NCBI GenBank assembly: GCA_956465555.1
Contig: OY101117.1
Coordinates: 930,001-994,000 of the forward strand
Length of the DNA stretch: 64,000 bases
Reading direction: 5' to 3'
Source of the DNA: Nitzschia sp. pyKryTriq1
Lineage: Eukaryota; Bacillariophyta; Bacillariophyceae; Bacillariales; Bacillariaceae
The notes below the pieces were generated by a model. It saw nothing but the letters and a program-made list of their open reading frames with translations. It made no database searches and was not told the DNA's origin. Below, one piece after another: positions 44,454-55,349 of this stretch. The position numbers and the translations under genes were made by a program. The first letter of the stretch is position 1. Every line of letters begins with the position of its first letter.

Positions 44454-45975
44454 ATGACTACATCAAGTCCAGAAGCGAAAAAGCAGAAAACGCTGAGCAA
44501 AGCGAACGTGCTTATGATAGGAACTGGGGAGTATACGACTGGTTTCGTCGGTGGACAAGCCTCGGACAGCGACAAGGGGGCTGGAGTCGTTGCTCTGACC
44601 ATGTTTGATCTTCGTCGCCGTGGAAAGGTCGATCGCGTCGGAATGTGTGGTGTCAATGTATGTATTGGTACTAACTGTACTGACGATACAAGTAGCAACA
44701 CGCGCTTCCTTGCTCTCGATCAAGTAGTGAGAAATGGGAGATTGATTCTAACTTGTTGTTCTCGCTTCTTCTCGACCACCACAGGGCAAGAAATTCCCCG
44801 GAATCCGAGCCCACATGCAAAAATGTATCGGTGATGTCTACGCCGAAATGGATTTGACTTGCGATACGTTTCCCTCCGATACGGAAGTGGATCCAGAAGC
44901 TTACGAAGAGGCCACAAAAGATTTTCAGCCTGGAGATGTAGCTGTGATATTCACCCCTGACGACACGCACTTCAAAATCGCCCTAAAATGTATCAATCGG
45001 GGAATGCATGTTATGGTAACAAAACCTATTGTTCAGACCTTGGAGGATCATCATATTCTGGCTAAAGCTGCAGAAGAAAAGAACGTTTTAGTTGCCGTGG
45101 AGGTTCACAAGGTAAATCCAAGGCAATCACCACAATATCAATATCAATATCAATATCAATATCAACATCATTTTTACAATTTGTCGCATTCTTTCTTCCT
45201 TGACAAGCGCTTGGATCCATTCTATGCTGACGCTCGAGATCGCGCCAGAAGTGGGCTCGGAAACTTTCAGTATATGTATGCATACATGTCGCAGCCAAAG
45301 CACCAGCTCGAAACGTTCAAGGCATGGGCCGGAAAATCCTCCGATATCTCGTACTACCTGAACTCGCATCATGTTGACTGGTCGGAATGGACCCTTGCAT
45401 CCATCGCTCGTCCTATTCGGGTTACTGCTACTGGCTCGACAGGCGTCGCAAAGTCCAAAGGAATGGACACAGAAGATTCAATCACATTGACTGTGCAGTG
45501 GGAAAATGTGAACGACAAAACACTTGGATGTGCTGTGTACACTTCGTCCTGGGTGGCTCCAAAGAGTGACGTTCACTCGCAGCAACGTTTTTTCTATATG
45601 GGTACCCAAGGAGAAATCAATGTCGACCAGGCTCATCGTGGCTGTACAGTTTCGACGGATAGTGGAGGGTTTGGCTCGGTAAATCCTCTATTCATGAAAT
45701 ACACACCCACAAACGGCTATTTTTCTGGCCAAGGGAGTTATGGAGTTAGATCGTTTGAAAATTTCATTGATGCCTGCCGTGAAATCAATAGTGGAGCAAA
45801 ACAACCTTCCGACTACAACGATGGATCCCTGGCGACGGTCCATACCACGATGCAAGGGACCGCTATCCTGGAGGCTGGTCGTCTAAGTCTCGATGCTGAC
45901 GGCAAGCCAATGGATATTGTCTACGAAGGGGACGGAAGCGAACCAATTGGAATTTTGCCGCATTCTTTTGACTAG
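44454..45975 (+). CDS. Gfo/Idh/MocA-family NAD(P)-dependent oxidoreductase
   Basis: Exons are 44454-44657, 44785-45111 and 45208-45975, giving 432 residues. The Rossmann start is [15 protein letters not shown]. The second exon holds [20 protein letters not shown] and [12 protein letters not shown], where the Lys of TKP matches the conserved Lys of the family EKP motif. The C-terminal beta-sheet domain carries HHVDW with a likely catalytic or substrate-binding His. Similar fungal proteins are often annotated as D-galacturonate reductases, but I cannot confirm that substrate. The second intron (45112-45207) is 96 bases, a multiple of three, stop-free, and holds about five AATATC units; retention would add 32 residues. 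The flanking sequence [14 protein letters not shown] suggests it is normally removed. Confidence 0.88.
45135..45170 (+). repeat. ATCAAT hexanucleotide microsatellite inside an intron
   Basis: About five tandem copies of AATATC lie within the second intron of the oxidoreductase gene. Six-base units keep the reading frame whatever their number. Confidence 0.8.
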
Positions 45976-46151
45976 CTAGAGAGTAGAGATTGCATGAGAC
46001 GTTCAACTACAGTAAACGTAGGTAGAAAACATATGGATTTGGGCTTGCACCAGATTCGGAATTTTAGGATCGACATCGTCTATCAGCCTTTTTTACCCGC
46101 TTTTGCGGCCTCAATAGTGTTACAAGCGCAGATGATAGCCCTCTAAAGTAA

Positions 46152-49100
46152 CTAACGCCTGTACCCTCCTGGTGGCGGAGGGGGCGGCGGTGGTCTATTT
46201 GGCGGAGGGCCGGGAGGGGGTGGTCCCCTCGGTGCAGGTGCCCCTTGTCCCGGAGGAGGAGGTCCAGGAGGACCACGAGGGGGTCCACCCATCGGTGGCG
46301 GTGGCCCCCCTCTCGGCGGAGCATTGTACGAGGCCTGTGGTGGTGGAGGACTGTAACAACCAAGATGACAATATGTGAGACAATAGAACAGCAAAAATGC
46401 GATATCTGCGTTGGCGAAGTCTTACCCTCGATTTTGCACATTTGGCGGAGGAGGACCTCGGTGGGGAGGTCCACTTGGTTGTGGGGGTCCCGGTGGAGGA
46501 GGCCCACCGTAACCACCACCTGGCGGAGGCGGTCCGCCGTAACCTCCTCCCGGAGGTGGTGGCGCGCTATAACCACCACCCGGAGGAGGAGGTGCATTAT
46601 AGCCACCACCCGGTGGAGGAGGTCCACCGTAACCACCACCTGGAGGTGGAGGCGCCCCGTAGCCACCTCCTGGGGGTGGCGGTGCACCATAGCCCTGCTG
46701 GGATGGGGCCGGTGGACCGCCCATCGCCGGGGGCGGCATACCCCGAGGTTGCCCGGGTGGTCCTGGTGGCATTCCCCGTGGTGCTCCCATTCCACCTGGG
46801 CCCTGGGGTGCAACACCTGGCGACGCAGGCCCGCCCGGATTGTTCACAAAGCTCATGAAATCTTCGTAACTGAATGTTCCGCCTTGGAAAGACGCACGAT
46901 CCTCGATCAAGAACCAGAAGAAACGTGCCTCCATGTGTGGATCACCTTCTTTGACAACTTGAACCTTGGACGACACGACGTATGGATCTCCCGGGTACTC
47001 TCGGAGGCCCTGAACGATGGCTCCTACTCGACTAGAAAGGTCATCTCCACTCGTCTGCAGCGTGAGCTTCGTGGGATCCTCGTTTTCCAGTGATGACGTC
47101 CCGAACAAGGAATGGAGCCTACTCGGATCTGCAGATCGCCCAACCCAGACATACATGTCGATGCCGTTGTCCAGCAAAAAGATGCCCTCGCTTGATAACG
47201 TATCCACGGTCAGCGCTTGTGCTCTGGGGAGTAGAATATTGTTTCGACCAGCAACCTTATTTTCCGCATCTTCATCGACCTTCTCTTCAGATGGATAACC
47301 GACGTCAGGATCCATTTCGTGCACGGCAAAAAGGCGAGGGTAGACGAAACTCTTGGAGGTGGACGTCCACATTTGATTAATGAGATGGTGGGCTTGGACT
47401 CGCTCATCAGGGTGGACGTCAGTACCGCCACGGAATGCGACATTCTTCATCATCGCCAGAGTGTACAACGGAAGCAGTTGCAAGCTCTCAGGTAGCGGCT
47501 TGTCTTCATTTTCTCCAGGAGCTGGTCCTTGCGGTACGGAATACCCAGAGACAGTTCGTCGATCGCCACCCTTTGCTGACCGGACGATATCAATGCAGGT
47601 CTGTTGCAATCGCATCCGGGCATTATCGATACCCGATTTGACACTGACATCTACACCTTGTTTGCAAAGTAAGTTGCATGCGGTGTCGACATCCAATTCT
47701 TTGATGATATCGGAACCGACACTTGTCACCGGGATCGCTTGCGTCATCACACGAATACGACGCTGACCTTCACTACTGGTGTAAAGGAGGGCCGCCTGCA
47801 CCGTTACATAGGTGCTGGCAACATTCTGCTCGTCGTGAATCAAGTCAAAGCCAAACACTGAGTCCGAGTTGACGTTGGGCAGCGCCATGAGATCCGTTCC
47901 GCGGATGTAGAAATTTCCATAGAAGTTGGTTATTCTCATTCCCTTGGTACATCGGATCCTCATCACTGCTTCAAATGCCGTATTTTGCGTCAGCGTCTTG
48001 TTCAGTTGCTCCTCGAATCGCTGCCCGTCCTTTTCGTAGTCGAACATGACGTAGGAATACAGATTTCCCGACGTATACTTTGGCAATTCCCCAAGAGCTG
48101 CGAGGTCCATGTACTGGTACGGAAATAAGAACATGTCCACGCTAATTTGCTGACGGCTGAATTCAATTGCAGTATCCTTGTACCACGGCGTTTCGGGGCG
48201 CAAGAGTTTGACTTCTTGAGGGGTTCCCATCAAGCTTTGATTTTCACGGGATTTCAAAGCCCCATCTCCAAGGTTTGGCACAACCGACTGAAATACGCAC
48301 ATCTTTCCTCCCACTGATTTCATCACTGTAAATGCAGCCTTAAGGGCAGGTCCCAGGCAAGACTGCATGACGACGGGGTTCTTCGCAAACATTTCAGGCA
48401 GGTTATCCAGGAAAACCTCGACGACAGACCGAGATTCTTGAAGGTTGACCAAAAGATTATCGGGAAGTGGCACAAAGAGCTCCTTCAAATCCGAAACAAC
48501 AAGCATTTGTGGTTGCGAAAGGTCCGATCCCAGGTTGTAGTAATGCACTGAGTTGTCGTAGGTGATGAATCCAATCTTTGTACGCCCTCGTCCGGGCAAA
48601 TCATCGAGACTTGCCTTGATGGCATTGGCGGCGCTTTGTAGCATTCCACTACGAACTGCAGTCGCACTAACGTCCAGCACAAAGAAATAAGTTGGCTCTT
48701 GGGGTGGACGAACCATATACTCGGCCGGTGCAATGAATTCTACAACACCCTTGCTTAACTCGGGACGTTCAAATCGATCGCGACGCAATCCTTCATCGTC
48801 CAAGTGGCAAAAGTAGGCTGCTGGACAGTCATTCATTTGCGCACAGATATTACAACGCCATCTGCGACCATGCTCAACCCAATGTACAAAGGCGTTGATG
48901 TATGTACGACAACGCTTACAACGAATAATGCCAGCGCTGCCAGGCTGAACGGTATCAACGTCCTCGTCGTCGTCAGCAACAGGTGCCAGAGGCCGAATCA
49001 CACCACCTAATGGAACCTTGCAAGAAGACGCAATGGTGTTCGTTTGAGGAATTTTGGTTGTCGTAAAGCGAAACAGACGCTCGGGGATCTTGATGTTAAA

Positions 49101-49941
49101 ATCGATAACCTCCTGGTAGAGTCCTTGTTGCCCTGGAGGAGCCATACCAGGTCCCATACCCGGTGCCATACCAGGAGGAGGCGGAGCGGCTCCCACGCCA
49201 GGTGGTGGTGGGGCTGATGCTGCTCCTGGTGGTGGTGGTGGCTGGAACATGCCGGGTTGCTGGGCCCCGCCTACTGGTGCGCCAGGTTGGAACATTCCAG
49301 GAGCCATCTGGGCGCCTTGTCCTGGAGGAGGTGGTTGGAACATTCCAGGGCCACCACCACCCCCAGCGGGAGGAGGTGGGGCCTGGGATTGTCCAAACGG
49401 TCTAAAATTCAAACGAAAAAGCACAAAGAGATAAAGTGAGAACCAATGTGGTGTCCGCCAATGCCGATCCACCGATGAGCAGTCTTGGTAAATCTAGCTG
49501 TCTCATTTTACTCACCCCGAGGAGCCACCGGGCGGTGGAGGTGCAAATTGACCAGGCGGAGGTGGACTGTCGTGACGAAGAGAGAGAAAAAATGAGTTGA
49601 GAGGTCGTGTGGAGGCTACATAAGGGCAGCGCCGATCATCATTTATGACCCATGAAAATGACGGCAACAAAGCACACTGCAAACGATCCGACGTACCCTG
49701 GCGGTGCCCCACCGGCTCGTGGAGGTTGAAATGACATGCCAGCCATACCCTGATTAATCTGATGCATACCTCCCGGCGGAGGAGGAGCAAAACCTCCCCC
49801 AGGTGGCGGCGGCTGTTGATTCGGCGGTGGAGGCTGAAACCCAGCTCCAGGACGTGCACCACCTGGCGGTGGAGGAACAAAGCCGCCTCCACCTGGAGGA
49901 GGGGGTCTAAACTGACCGGGCGGAGGAGGTTGAAAGCTCAT
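46152..49941 (-). CDS. SEC24: COPII coat protein SEC24
   Basis: This is the cargo-binding subunit of the COPII coat at ER exit sites. Exons are 49697-49941, 49516-49566 (51 bases), 46426-49401 and 46152-46350, giving 1156 residues. The N-terminus is Pro/Gly-rich (PPPPGGG-type). A Zn finger follows with CKRC...CNIC spacing, then the trunk domain (YFFVLDVSATAVRSG), the beta-sandwich and helical domains (RIRCTKGMRI, QTCIDIVRS), and the gelsolin-like domain (GIFLLDNGIDMYVWVG). After the gelsolin domain, where most SEC24 proteins stop, about 170 residues of GGGYGAPPPP-type repeats are added, continuing over the last intron. The long low-complexity ends are the odd feature. Introns keep phase 2 throughout. 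Confidence 0.94.
46450..46700 (-). repeat. Tandem GGxPPPPGGGY repeats in SEC24 C-terminus
   Basis: About seven degenerate copies of a unit of roughly 33 bases (GGGY, then GAPPPP, GGPPPP, NAPPPP or SAPPPP) lie in frame at the end of SEC24. Copies vary at one or two residues. Confidence 0.8.
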
Positions 49942-51005
49942 GTTGGTCTAGCTAAATGATATCACTTGCTAGGCTCACTATCCGAAGAGCTGCAACTATA
50001 GATAGCTTTCTCAAGTTGCAACGACGGTCTCTTGTTGCCGCTGCTGTCAGTGCCGAGTGCCGATGACTGCTATGGGAACCGCGTGAATGGCTTGTTGCGT
50101 GTGTCATCTGCGTTGTTGGGCTCGGCTCCCATTGCGGCCGGATAGATTTGAGCCGGTCGGTCGGTGCTCGCTCGGCGGTGCAGGCAGATAGAGGGTCGGC
50201 AGTCGCCGCTCGACGCCCAGAGAGCGCGCGAGACCCACAGACCAGAGGACAGCTAAAATTTATTAGCTAAATATTTCGCACAATGCGTTGCATTATGAAC
50301 AGTTTGGTCATAGAAGTCGACCCGTAGAGTACTTCGTACGTTACGAGTGTGTACTGCGCATTACCGGTACTGTACCGCCGTACGTACCAGGTACGCGCCG
50401 TTCTACGAGTACTGTACGTACAGTGTGTACATACCTGGTACTGTACTTTGAATGCACCATGCGATCCATGCGATATATACAACTCTGGTCAAAAATCATA
50501 CAGCAGTTGTTCTTGCTCTATTTAGTAGAGTAGCTACTCTACTAGCTAGCTAGTAGTCTACTTTATCCAAAAAAGAGTTGAAGACTGATCACACCTCCCG
50601 ATCCTAGTGGCTAGAGCGATCGACTCTAAGTTGTTGCTAGATGATAACCCTACCTGTATATTGCAGTCTCTTCCAATGATGATGGAAAGTTTCAATCCTC
50701 GAACAATTGTGGAATGTCGGGAGGGGACAAACCCAAGAAGGAGGGCTCTACTGGTCATATTACAATTACTATAAAGATAAGTCGTTCACGGAAAAATCGC
50801 ACCAATCAATAGAGAAGGCGGCGTACAGTATTTCTTGAATCATCGAATCACAAATCTGAACAAAAAATCGTCACTTTACTCTACTGCGGATTGTTCGATG
50901 AATTACTGCAACAAAGACTACTGGCAGACGACTCGCCGAGTACGAACAGTACTACAATCCAGTGTTCAGTCGGCCCACTGCACGAGGATACTGCAGATTG
51001 TTCTA
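49942..51005. other. Intergenic region between SEC24 and ATX1
   Basis: The first 300 bases probably contain the SEC24 promoter. A GTAC-rich cluster lies at 50330-50450 (GTACTGTACCG, CGTACGTACCAGGTACG). A CTACTAG cluster lies at 50520-50560. No gene is seen. Confidence 0.5.
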
Positions 51006-51401
51006 TCATGCCGCTAGAGCCACATGCTTGCCGGATGCTTTCCCCCATTTTTCTAACTTTTCGAGCATAAATTCTGGCGTGACCGCGTCGTCGGCCTCCA
51101 CGGTAACAGATTTGGCTTGCACATCTGTATCAACACTTTTCACACCTAAAATTTGAATTTGAAATATTATGAGATTGCGTATGTACTGTGCGACAACGAT
51201 CCTCATTTGAGCCCTCGAACCCAGTCGTACCTTCAATTTTGCCCAGAATTCGTTTGACGGCAGCGGCGCATCCCTCGCTTTTTGATACGAATATACAGCG
51301 GAAAAAAGTGTCAGCAGAGAAAGCTTACAGTTGTTGATACAGCATTCAAATCTTCCGTGTGCTCACCAGGTCATTCCAACATCAAATTTTGTCGTTGTCA
51401 T
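51006..51401 (-). CDS. ATX1: ATX1/ATOX1-type copper chaperone
   Basis: It carries Cu(I) to P-type ATPases of the secretory pathway. Three small exons, 51367-51401, 51231-51277 and 51006-51145, give 73 residues. The copper-binding motif MTCEGC is made across the first splice site, followed by AAAVKRILGKIEG (second splice) and VKSVDTDVQAKSVTVEA, the HMA betaalphabeta-betaalphabeta fold. The single HMA domain and length match yeast Atx1 and human ATOX1. The Lys-rich end of the family is represented by KLEKWGKASGKHVALAA. The first two exons are only 35 and 47 bases, so automated annotation could miss them. Confidence 0.93.
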
Positions 51402-51717
51402 CTTTGCTATGTGTGTATTGCAAGTATGCAGTCAAAAGTTCGATGGAGAGAGTTTTGAGTGTAATTTTGGTTGGCTACTGGTACGAGTATCGCTTCTCGA
51501 AGTTTGATCTTGATGGCAGATCGCTTTGATCGTCAGTCCAGTACTGAAACCTACGGAGGTTCTACGGCGCGCGCCAACGAACCACAACGATCGCCGTCAC
51601 TATTATTTGGGCAGAATCTGTTTCGTTTCTTCGGTCACTCTATTTTGCTTTGATGCTCCAAGTGCCGCCAGTAGCATAGCCAACCAGCTAGGCACGGAAG
51701 CTGCCGATGAAAGCAAT
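51402..51717. promoter_or_regulatory. Divergent promoter between ATX1 and Trm11-like gene
   Basis: This 316-base interval separates two outward-reading genes. The frame of the right-hand gene stays open upstream of its ATG to about 51526, so part may be leader or a missed exon. I see no clear motif. Confidence 0.45.
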
Positions 51718-53055
51718 ATGCTCGCATCTTTCCTAGCGCTGTTATTGGGTCTATTGTTCCTCGCTAGATCCACTCATGCATTGCTGCTCCTAGCCAAGAC
51801 ATCAGACACCTTCAGGTTGGCCGAGTTGCAATATGCGGAAGCATACTTACAGGCAGAAGCACAAAACTACAGAGCATCCCGGTTCTTGGTGGACCGATCT
51901 ACTGGATCAACTCTTTTGATGCTAGAGGGTGTGTCCGTCGATATCTTGGATCCGACCGCCTCATCCATCGATGGCAGCACCCTTCCTTCAAGCCTACGAC
52001 GCTGCGACTGGATCTTGGAAATCATCCACAAAGCCGACACAGCTGAGGAGCTTGTGCAGCAGTTACGAGAAAGAGAACAAGGAGATGTCAAAATTGAAGA
52101 CGGGTGGACCTTGGACTATGTCAGGTTTGAGGGTGCTGCATTGAACGATGATTCAAAAGGCTCTTCCAGGCGCTACGACCAAAACTATTCCATGAAAACT
52201 CTCGTGGCTTCCGTTGCCCAAGCCCTACCGACTGCCCCGGCACTTAATCCCGAACAAAGCACGGGGAGTTTTATGATTGTGGACGCTAAGAGCGAAAATC
52301 GGCATGGTGTCTTCTTGGGTCGACTTTGTTTCTCATCAGGGCTTGGTGCAAAGTCGTCATCTTCAGCATCGACGGCCTATGTTCATTTGTCCCGTTGGGC
52401 GGGACGACCCTTTCAGTATAGCTCGGCAATCAACCGAAAAGCAGCCGAAATCATTATGGAATGGTTGCGCGAGGCCAACTTATCCTGCAACAATATCAGT
52501 CCCACTACTAATAGTAGACATCCATTGCTACTAGATCCGACATGTGGCAGTGGAACCTTTCTCGCCCTCGCCATGGAACAAGGGTTCCGGGTGGAGGGTT
52601 ACGATGTCAATCCTAATTGCGCCGAAGGATCATGGCGCAATCTCGTGTACGTCTTTGGTGAAGAACATGCACAAGCCTTAGCGCATGTTCAATGTGCAGA
52701 CAGTAGTCAGCTGCCACAAAGCGATGACGACAAAAATACCATCCGTGATAGACCCTCATGTGTCGTGTCCAACTTGCCATGGGGGGTCAACAGTATTGAC
52801 TATGCTGATGAAAACTACCGGATACTGCGATCAGTCCACACACGTCTAGCAAAAGGAACCCCCTGTGTGTTTGTGACAAAAGCACAAGAGTCTAAATTGT
52901 TTCACGAAACCGGCTATGAAATTTTAGCGCAGGCGCGCATTCCACCGAGGGAATTCAAGCTACCACGAAGTAAAAAGAAAAGCAAGGATCTGGAGGATAT
53001 TGACTCCAGAAACGGACGAAACTCTTGCGTTGTTACAATAGCTTTGTCGCAATGA
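51718..53055 (+). CDS. Trm11/UPF0020-type methyltransferase with signal peptide
   Basis: Single exon, 445 residues from the ATG at 51718. The first 20 residues (MLASFLALLLGLLFLARSTHA) are a clear signal peptide. The middle (about 25-210) is divergent and might include a THUMP-like RNA-binding part (inference). The catalytic domain has LLLDPTCGSGTFLALAMEQGF as SAM motif I with GYDVNPN following, and CVVSNLPWGVN as the (D/N)PPY/W motif of N2-guanine tRNA methyltransferases. A late segment reads CVFVTKAQESKLFHETGYEIL. It is related to TRM11/TRM14-type enzymes; the substrate is unknown. A signal peptide on such an enzyme suggests plastid or endomembrane routing, although no ASAFAP motif is evident. 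Confidence 0.82.
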   Translation: MLASFLALLLGLLFLARSTHALLLLAKTSDTFRLAELQYAEAYLQAEAQNYRASRFLVDRSTGSTLLMLEGVSVDILDPTASSIDGSTLPSSLRRCDWILEIIHKADTAEELVQQLREREQGDVKIEDGWTLDYVRFEGAALNDDSKGSSRRYDQNYSMKTLVASVAQALPTAPALNPEQSTGSFMIVDAKSENRHGVFLGRLCFSSGLGAKSSSSASTAYVHLSRWAGRPFQYSSAINRKAAEIIMEWLREANLSCNNISPTTNSRHPLLLDPTCGSGTFLALAMEQGFRVEGYDVNPNCAEGSWRNLVYVFGEEHAQALAHVQCADSSQLPQSDDDKNTIRDRPSCVVSNLPWGVNSIDYADENYRILRSVHTRLAKGTPCVFVTKAQESKLFHETGYEILAQARIPPREFKLPRSKKKSKDLEDIDSRNGRNSCVVTIALSQ

Positions 53056-53089
53056 GTCTTAGGTCTTATATAGTCTACTAGACTACTTA

Positions 53090-54793
53090 CTAAGCCGATT
53101 CTAATGCCGGTGTAGTTGATTGTTCGTCGTCGACGTTGGGACTTTGTTCGTGTAGTTGAGGTGATAGTAGATCTTCTCCATCTTTCGGGACAAAGTACCA
53201 AGTAATGATCAAGGCAACAACGGCCACACCCGAACAAATTATCATGACCTGATCATCTCCCCATTCGTCGGCTGCTGGAGCAAAAAGTGTCGCACCCAAG
53301 AGTGCGCCAAGCTTTCCCGAAGCCGCGCTAATACCGTTCCATGTCGACCGGCATTCGGGCGAGTACAACAGGCTGGGCAAGATAAATGTTGTTGTATTGG
53401 GGCCGTAGTTGGCAAAAAAGAAGGACATGCCATAGAGGGTCACCAAGAATACAGGATAGCGCCGCAGGTACGACCAGTTGGAACCAATGGTAAAGTATAA
53501 GACACTCATGGCTGCGAATCCTTGCAACATGACATAACGCGGAGTTTGCGTGACACAGCAGGTTCGTTTCCCCATGACAAAACCCGCCACAGCATAACCT
53601 GGAAGGGCAATGCTGGTCAATATCAATGAGTCCATCGCCGTCTTCTGTAGCAAGTGAATTGGACTTTCTGATGCTGCTGATCCAAATGCAGCTTCCACAA
53701 CGATCGGCTGAAACAAAGTGTTCCCGTAGAAAAGAATATCAAATAGGAACCAAGTTCCTGCAGTGCCAATGACTTTTCCTCCTAGCCCAGGCTCGTGTCT
53801 AATGGATTCCCACCATCCCGCCCGTCTAGATACTTGCGGTGTGCCACCATCGGTCACAACTCTGGCGCCTGCACCTTCTGCTTCGTTACTACTTGGAGGC
53901 ACAGTCCCTGTTTCATTCGTCGTATCGTGGTGGACATCGTCGTCCACGGGTTCCTCCAATGGAACAGCCGCCCCCCGACGGTGAGCCCGAGCGTATAATC
54001 TCCACTGCATGAAAAACAAAAGGAGACCAGGGACACTTCCGAATCCCAGCAAAAGCCTCCAAATCAGATTCAGTTTCGTAGTCACGTGTAACAGTGGGAC
54101 AGCCAGGATTGGAACCATTACGAAGCCCAGACCTTGAGTACTGAATGTAAGCACTACTCGCTGGACTTGAGCCCCACTGGTACTATTCGAAGTACTGGTG
54201 TTGTTGTCTTTGCCTTGTTCGGCACTCAAAACGGCTGCCAAGGGATAGACGCCACCGGCGCCGACTCCGAGCACAAAACGACACAAGGCCAGCCGGACAT
54301 AGATATCCCCACTTCCCAGTGGAAGACAGGCACTCGCCAGACTGGCAATAATTTGCAAGCCCATGACAACTTTGAGTGCCCCCAGTCTCCCCAAAAAGGA
54401 ATCACCCAACGCTCCACCGACAAGTTGACCGACAATCATGCCGGCCAGCAGCGAGGAAGCACAAGCTGCCTCGTCTTCCTCAGACGCCTGCGTAAGTTGC
54501 TGCAATATGGGAAGCACCAGGGAGATGTTCACCACGTTGTAAGATGTGGAAAAGTTAGAAACCATGGCGGTAATCTGATGAGGGTTCCTGTACCAGACAT
54601 CGTCGTCGGTGGTATCCGCCAGAATACCGTCATTCTCGGTAGACGCTGGTTCGGGGTTCGGGTGCAACGGAGCATCGTCCGAATGTTCTCCTTCGTCTAC
54701 ATCGTTGACATTCTCGCCTTCTTCTTTCATAGTCGGTGGGTCCGATGGTAGTAGGGGTGTCTGAAGCTCCTCTCTAGTGATATGAACGTCCAT
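53090..54793 (-). CDS. PHO84-like phosphate:H+ symporter
   Basis: This major-facilitator (PHS family) transporter brings inorganic phosphate into the cell. Single exon, 567 residues. An acidic cytosolic N-terminus of about 75 residues is followed by membrane helices beginning near ITAMVSNFSTSYNVVN. Family hallmarks are GMIVGQLVGGALGD, RFVLGVGAGGVYPLAAVLSAE, WRLLLGFGSVPGLLLFFMQWRLY, a large charged central loop, FLFDILFYGNTLFQP, and FFFANYGPNTTTFILPSLL with CRSTWNGISAASGK. These match fungal PHO84 and plant PHT1 proteins. The start chosen (54793) is the last Met before the acidic region; the frame is open further upstream but without conserved sequence. It diverges from ERV1. Confidence 0.92.
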   Translation of the reverse strand: MDVHITREELQTPLLPSDPPTMKEEGENVNDVDEGEHSDDAPLHPNPEPASTENDGILADTTDDDVWYRNPHQITAMVSNFSTSYNVVNISLVLPILQQLTQASEEDEAACASSLLAGMIVGQLVGGALGDSFLGRLGALKVVMGLQIIASLASACLPLGSGDIYVRLALCRFVLGVGAGGVYPLAAVLSAEQGKDNNTSTSNSTSGAQVQRVVLTFSTQGLGFVMVPILAVPLLHVTTKLNLIWRLLLGFGSVPGLLLFFMQWRLYARAHRRGAAVPLEEPVDDDVHHDTTNETGTVPPSSNEAEGAGARVVTDGGTPQVSRRAGWWESIRHEPGLGGKVIGTAGTWFLFDILFYGNTLFQPIVVEAAFGSAASESPIHLLQKTAMDSLILTSIALPGYAVAGFVMGKRTCCVTQTPRYVMLQGFAAMSVLYFTIGSNWSYLRRYPVFLVTLYGMSFFFANYGPNTTTFILPSLLYSPECRSTWNGISAASGKLGALLGATLFAPAADEWGDDQVMIICSGVAVVALIITWYFVPKDGEDLLSPQLHEQSPNVDDEQSTTPALESA

Positions 54794-55349
54794 GATGATA
54801 GGACAGAAATCCTCCAACACAAGAAAGAATAGTCTAGTATGAAGGAAATTGTGGAGTGTGTGATCGAACAAAATTCCGACGAAGGACGAAGGACGAAACG
54901 TCGCGTCTGCGCAAAGCATCATCGTTGTTGTTGTCGTTTGAATGCGAAATGAAGAAAAGGGGGACGCGGCGCGTCGTCCGGGGGGGGGAACCAAATAAAC
55001 GACTGACTTGGCTAACAAATCCCCCTCGAAGATACGTACTGGTACAGTACCCGTACGTACCAGGTACGTACTGATGTGATAATTCAGTACGGACAGGCTT
55101 TGGTTGACGGCCTCGAATTACTGGTCGTTTTGCGTGATAAAATAATAGTACCGGTACTGGCACCAGGTCACAGGTAACGGTACCACTCACCACGTTTCAC
55201 GGGTTTCATGTTTCATTGTTACGATACTTGTACGACGGAAAGCAATAACAACTCTCTAGAGTAGCTAGAGCTCTACATTTGAAATTGAACAACAGTCTCC
55301 ACAAAGTCGACTTTTACCATCTGAACGATACAGTAAAGTTAGTGATGCC
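54794..55349. promoter_or_regulatory. Divergent promoter between phosphate transporter and ERV1
   Basis: A GTAC cluster (ACTGGTACAGTACCCGTACGTACCAGGTACG) lies at 55038-55070, and TACCGGTACTGGCACCAGG near 55147. A nine-base G run lies at 54979-54987. No gene is seen. Confidence 0.5.

Noticed and set aside
46064-46816. Frames of 250 and 282 codons in other frames of the SEC24 gene
   Set aside because: They exist because the Pro/Gly repeats keep other frames open; the SEC24 frame has the conserved domains.
51526-51717. Upstream in-frame extension of the Trm11-like gene
   Set aside because: It has no ATG; adding it would bury the signal peptide. Kept as leader.
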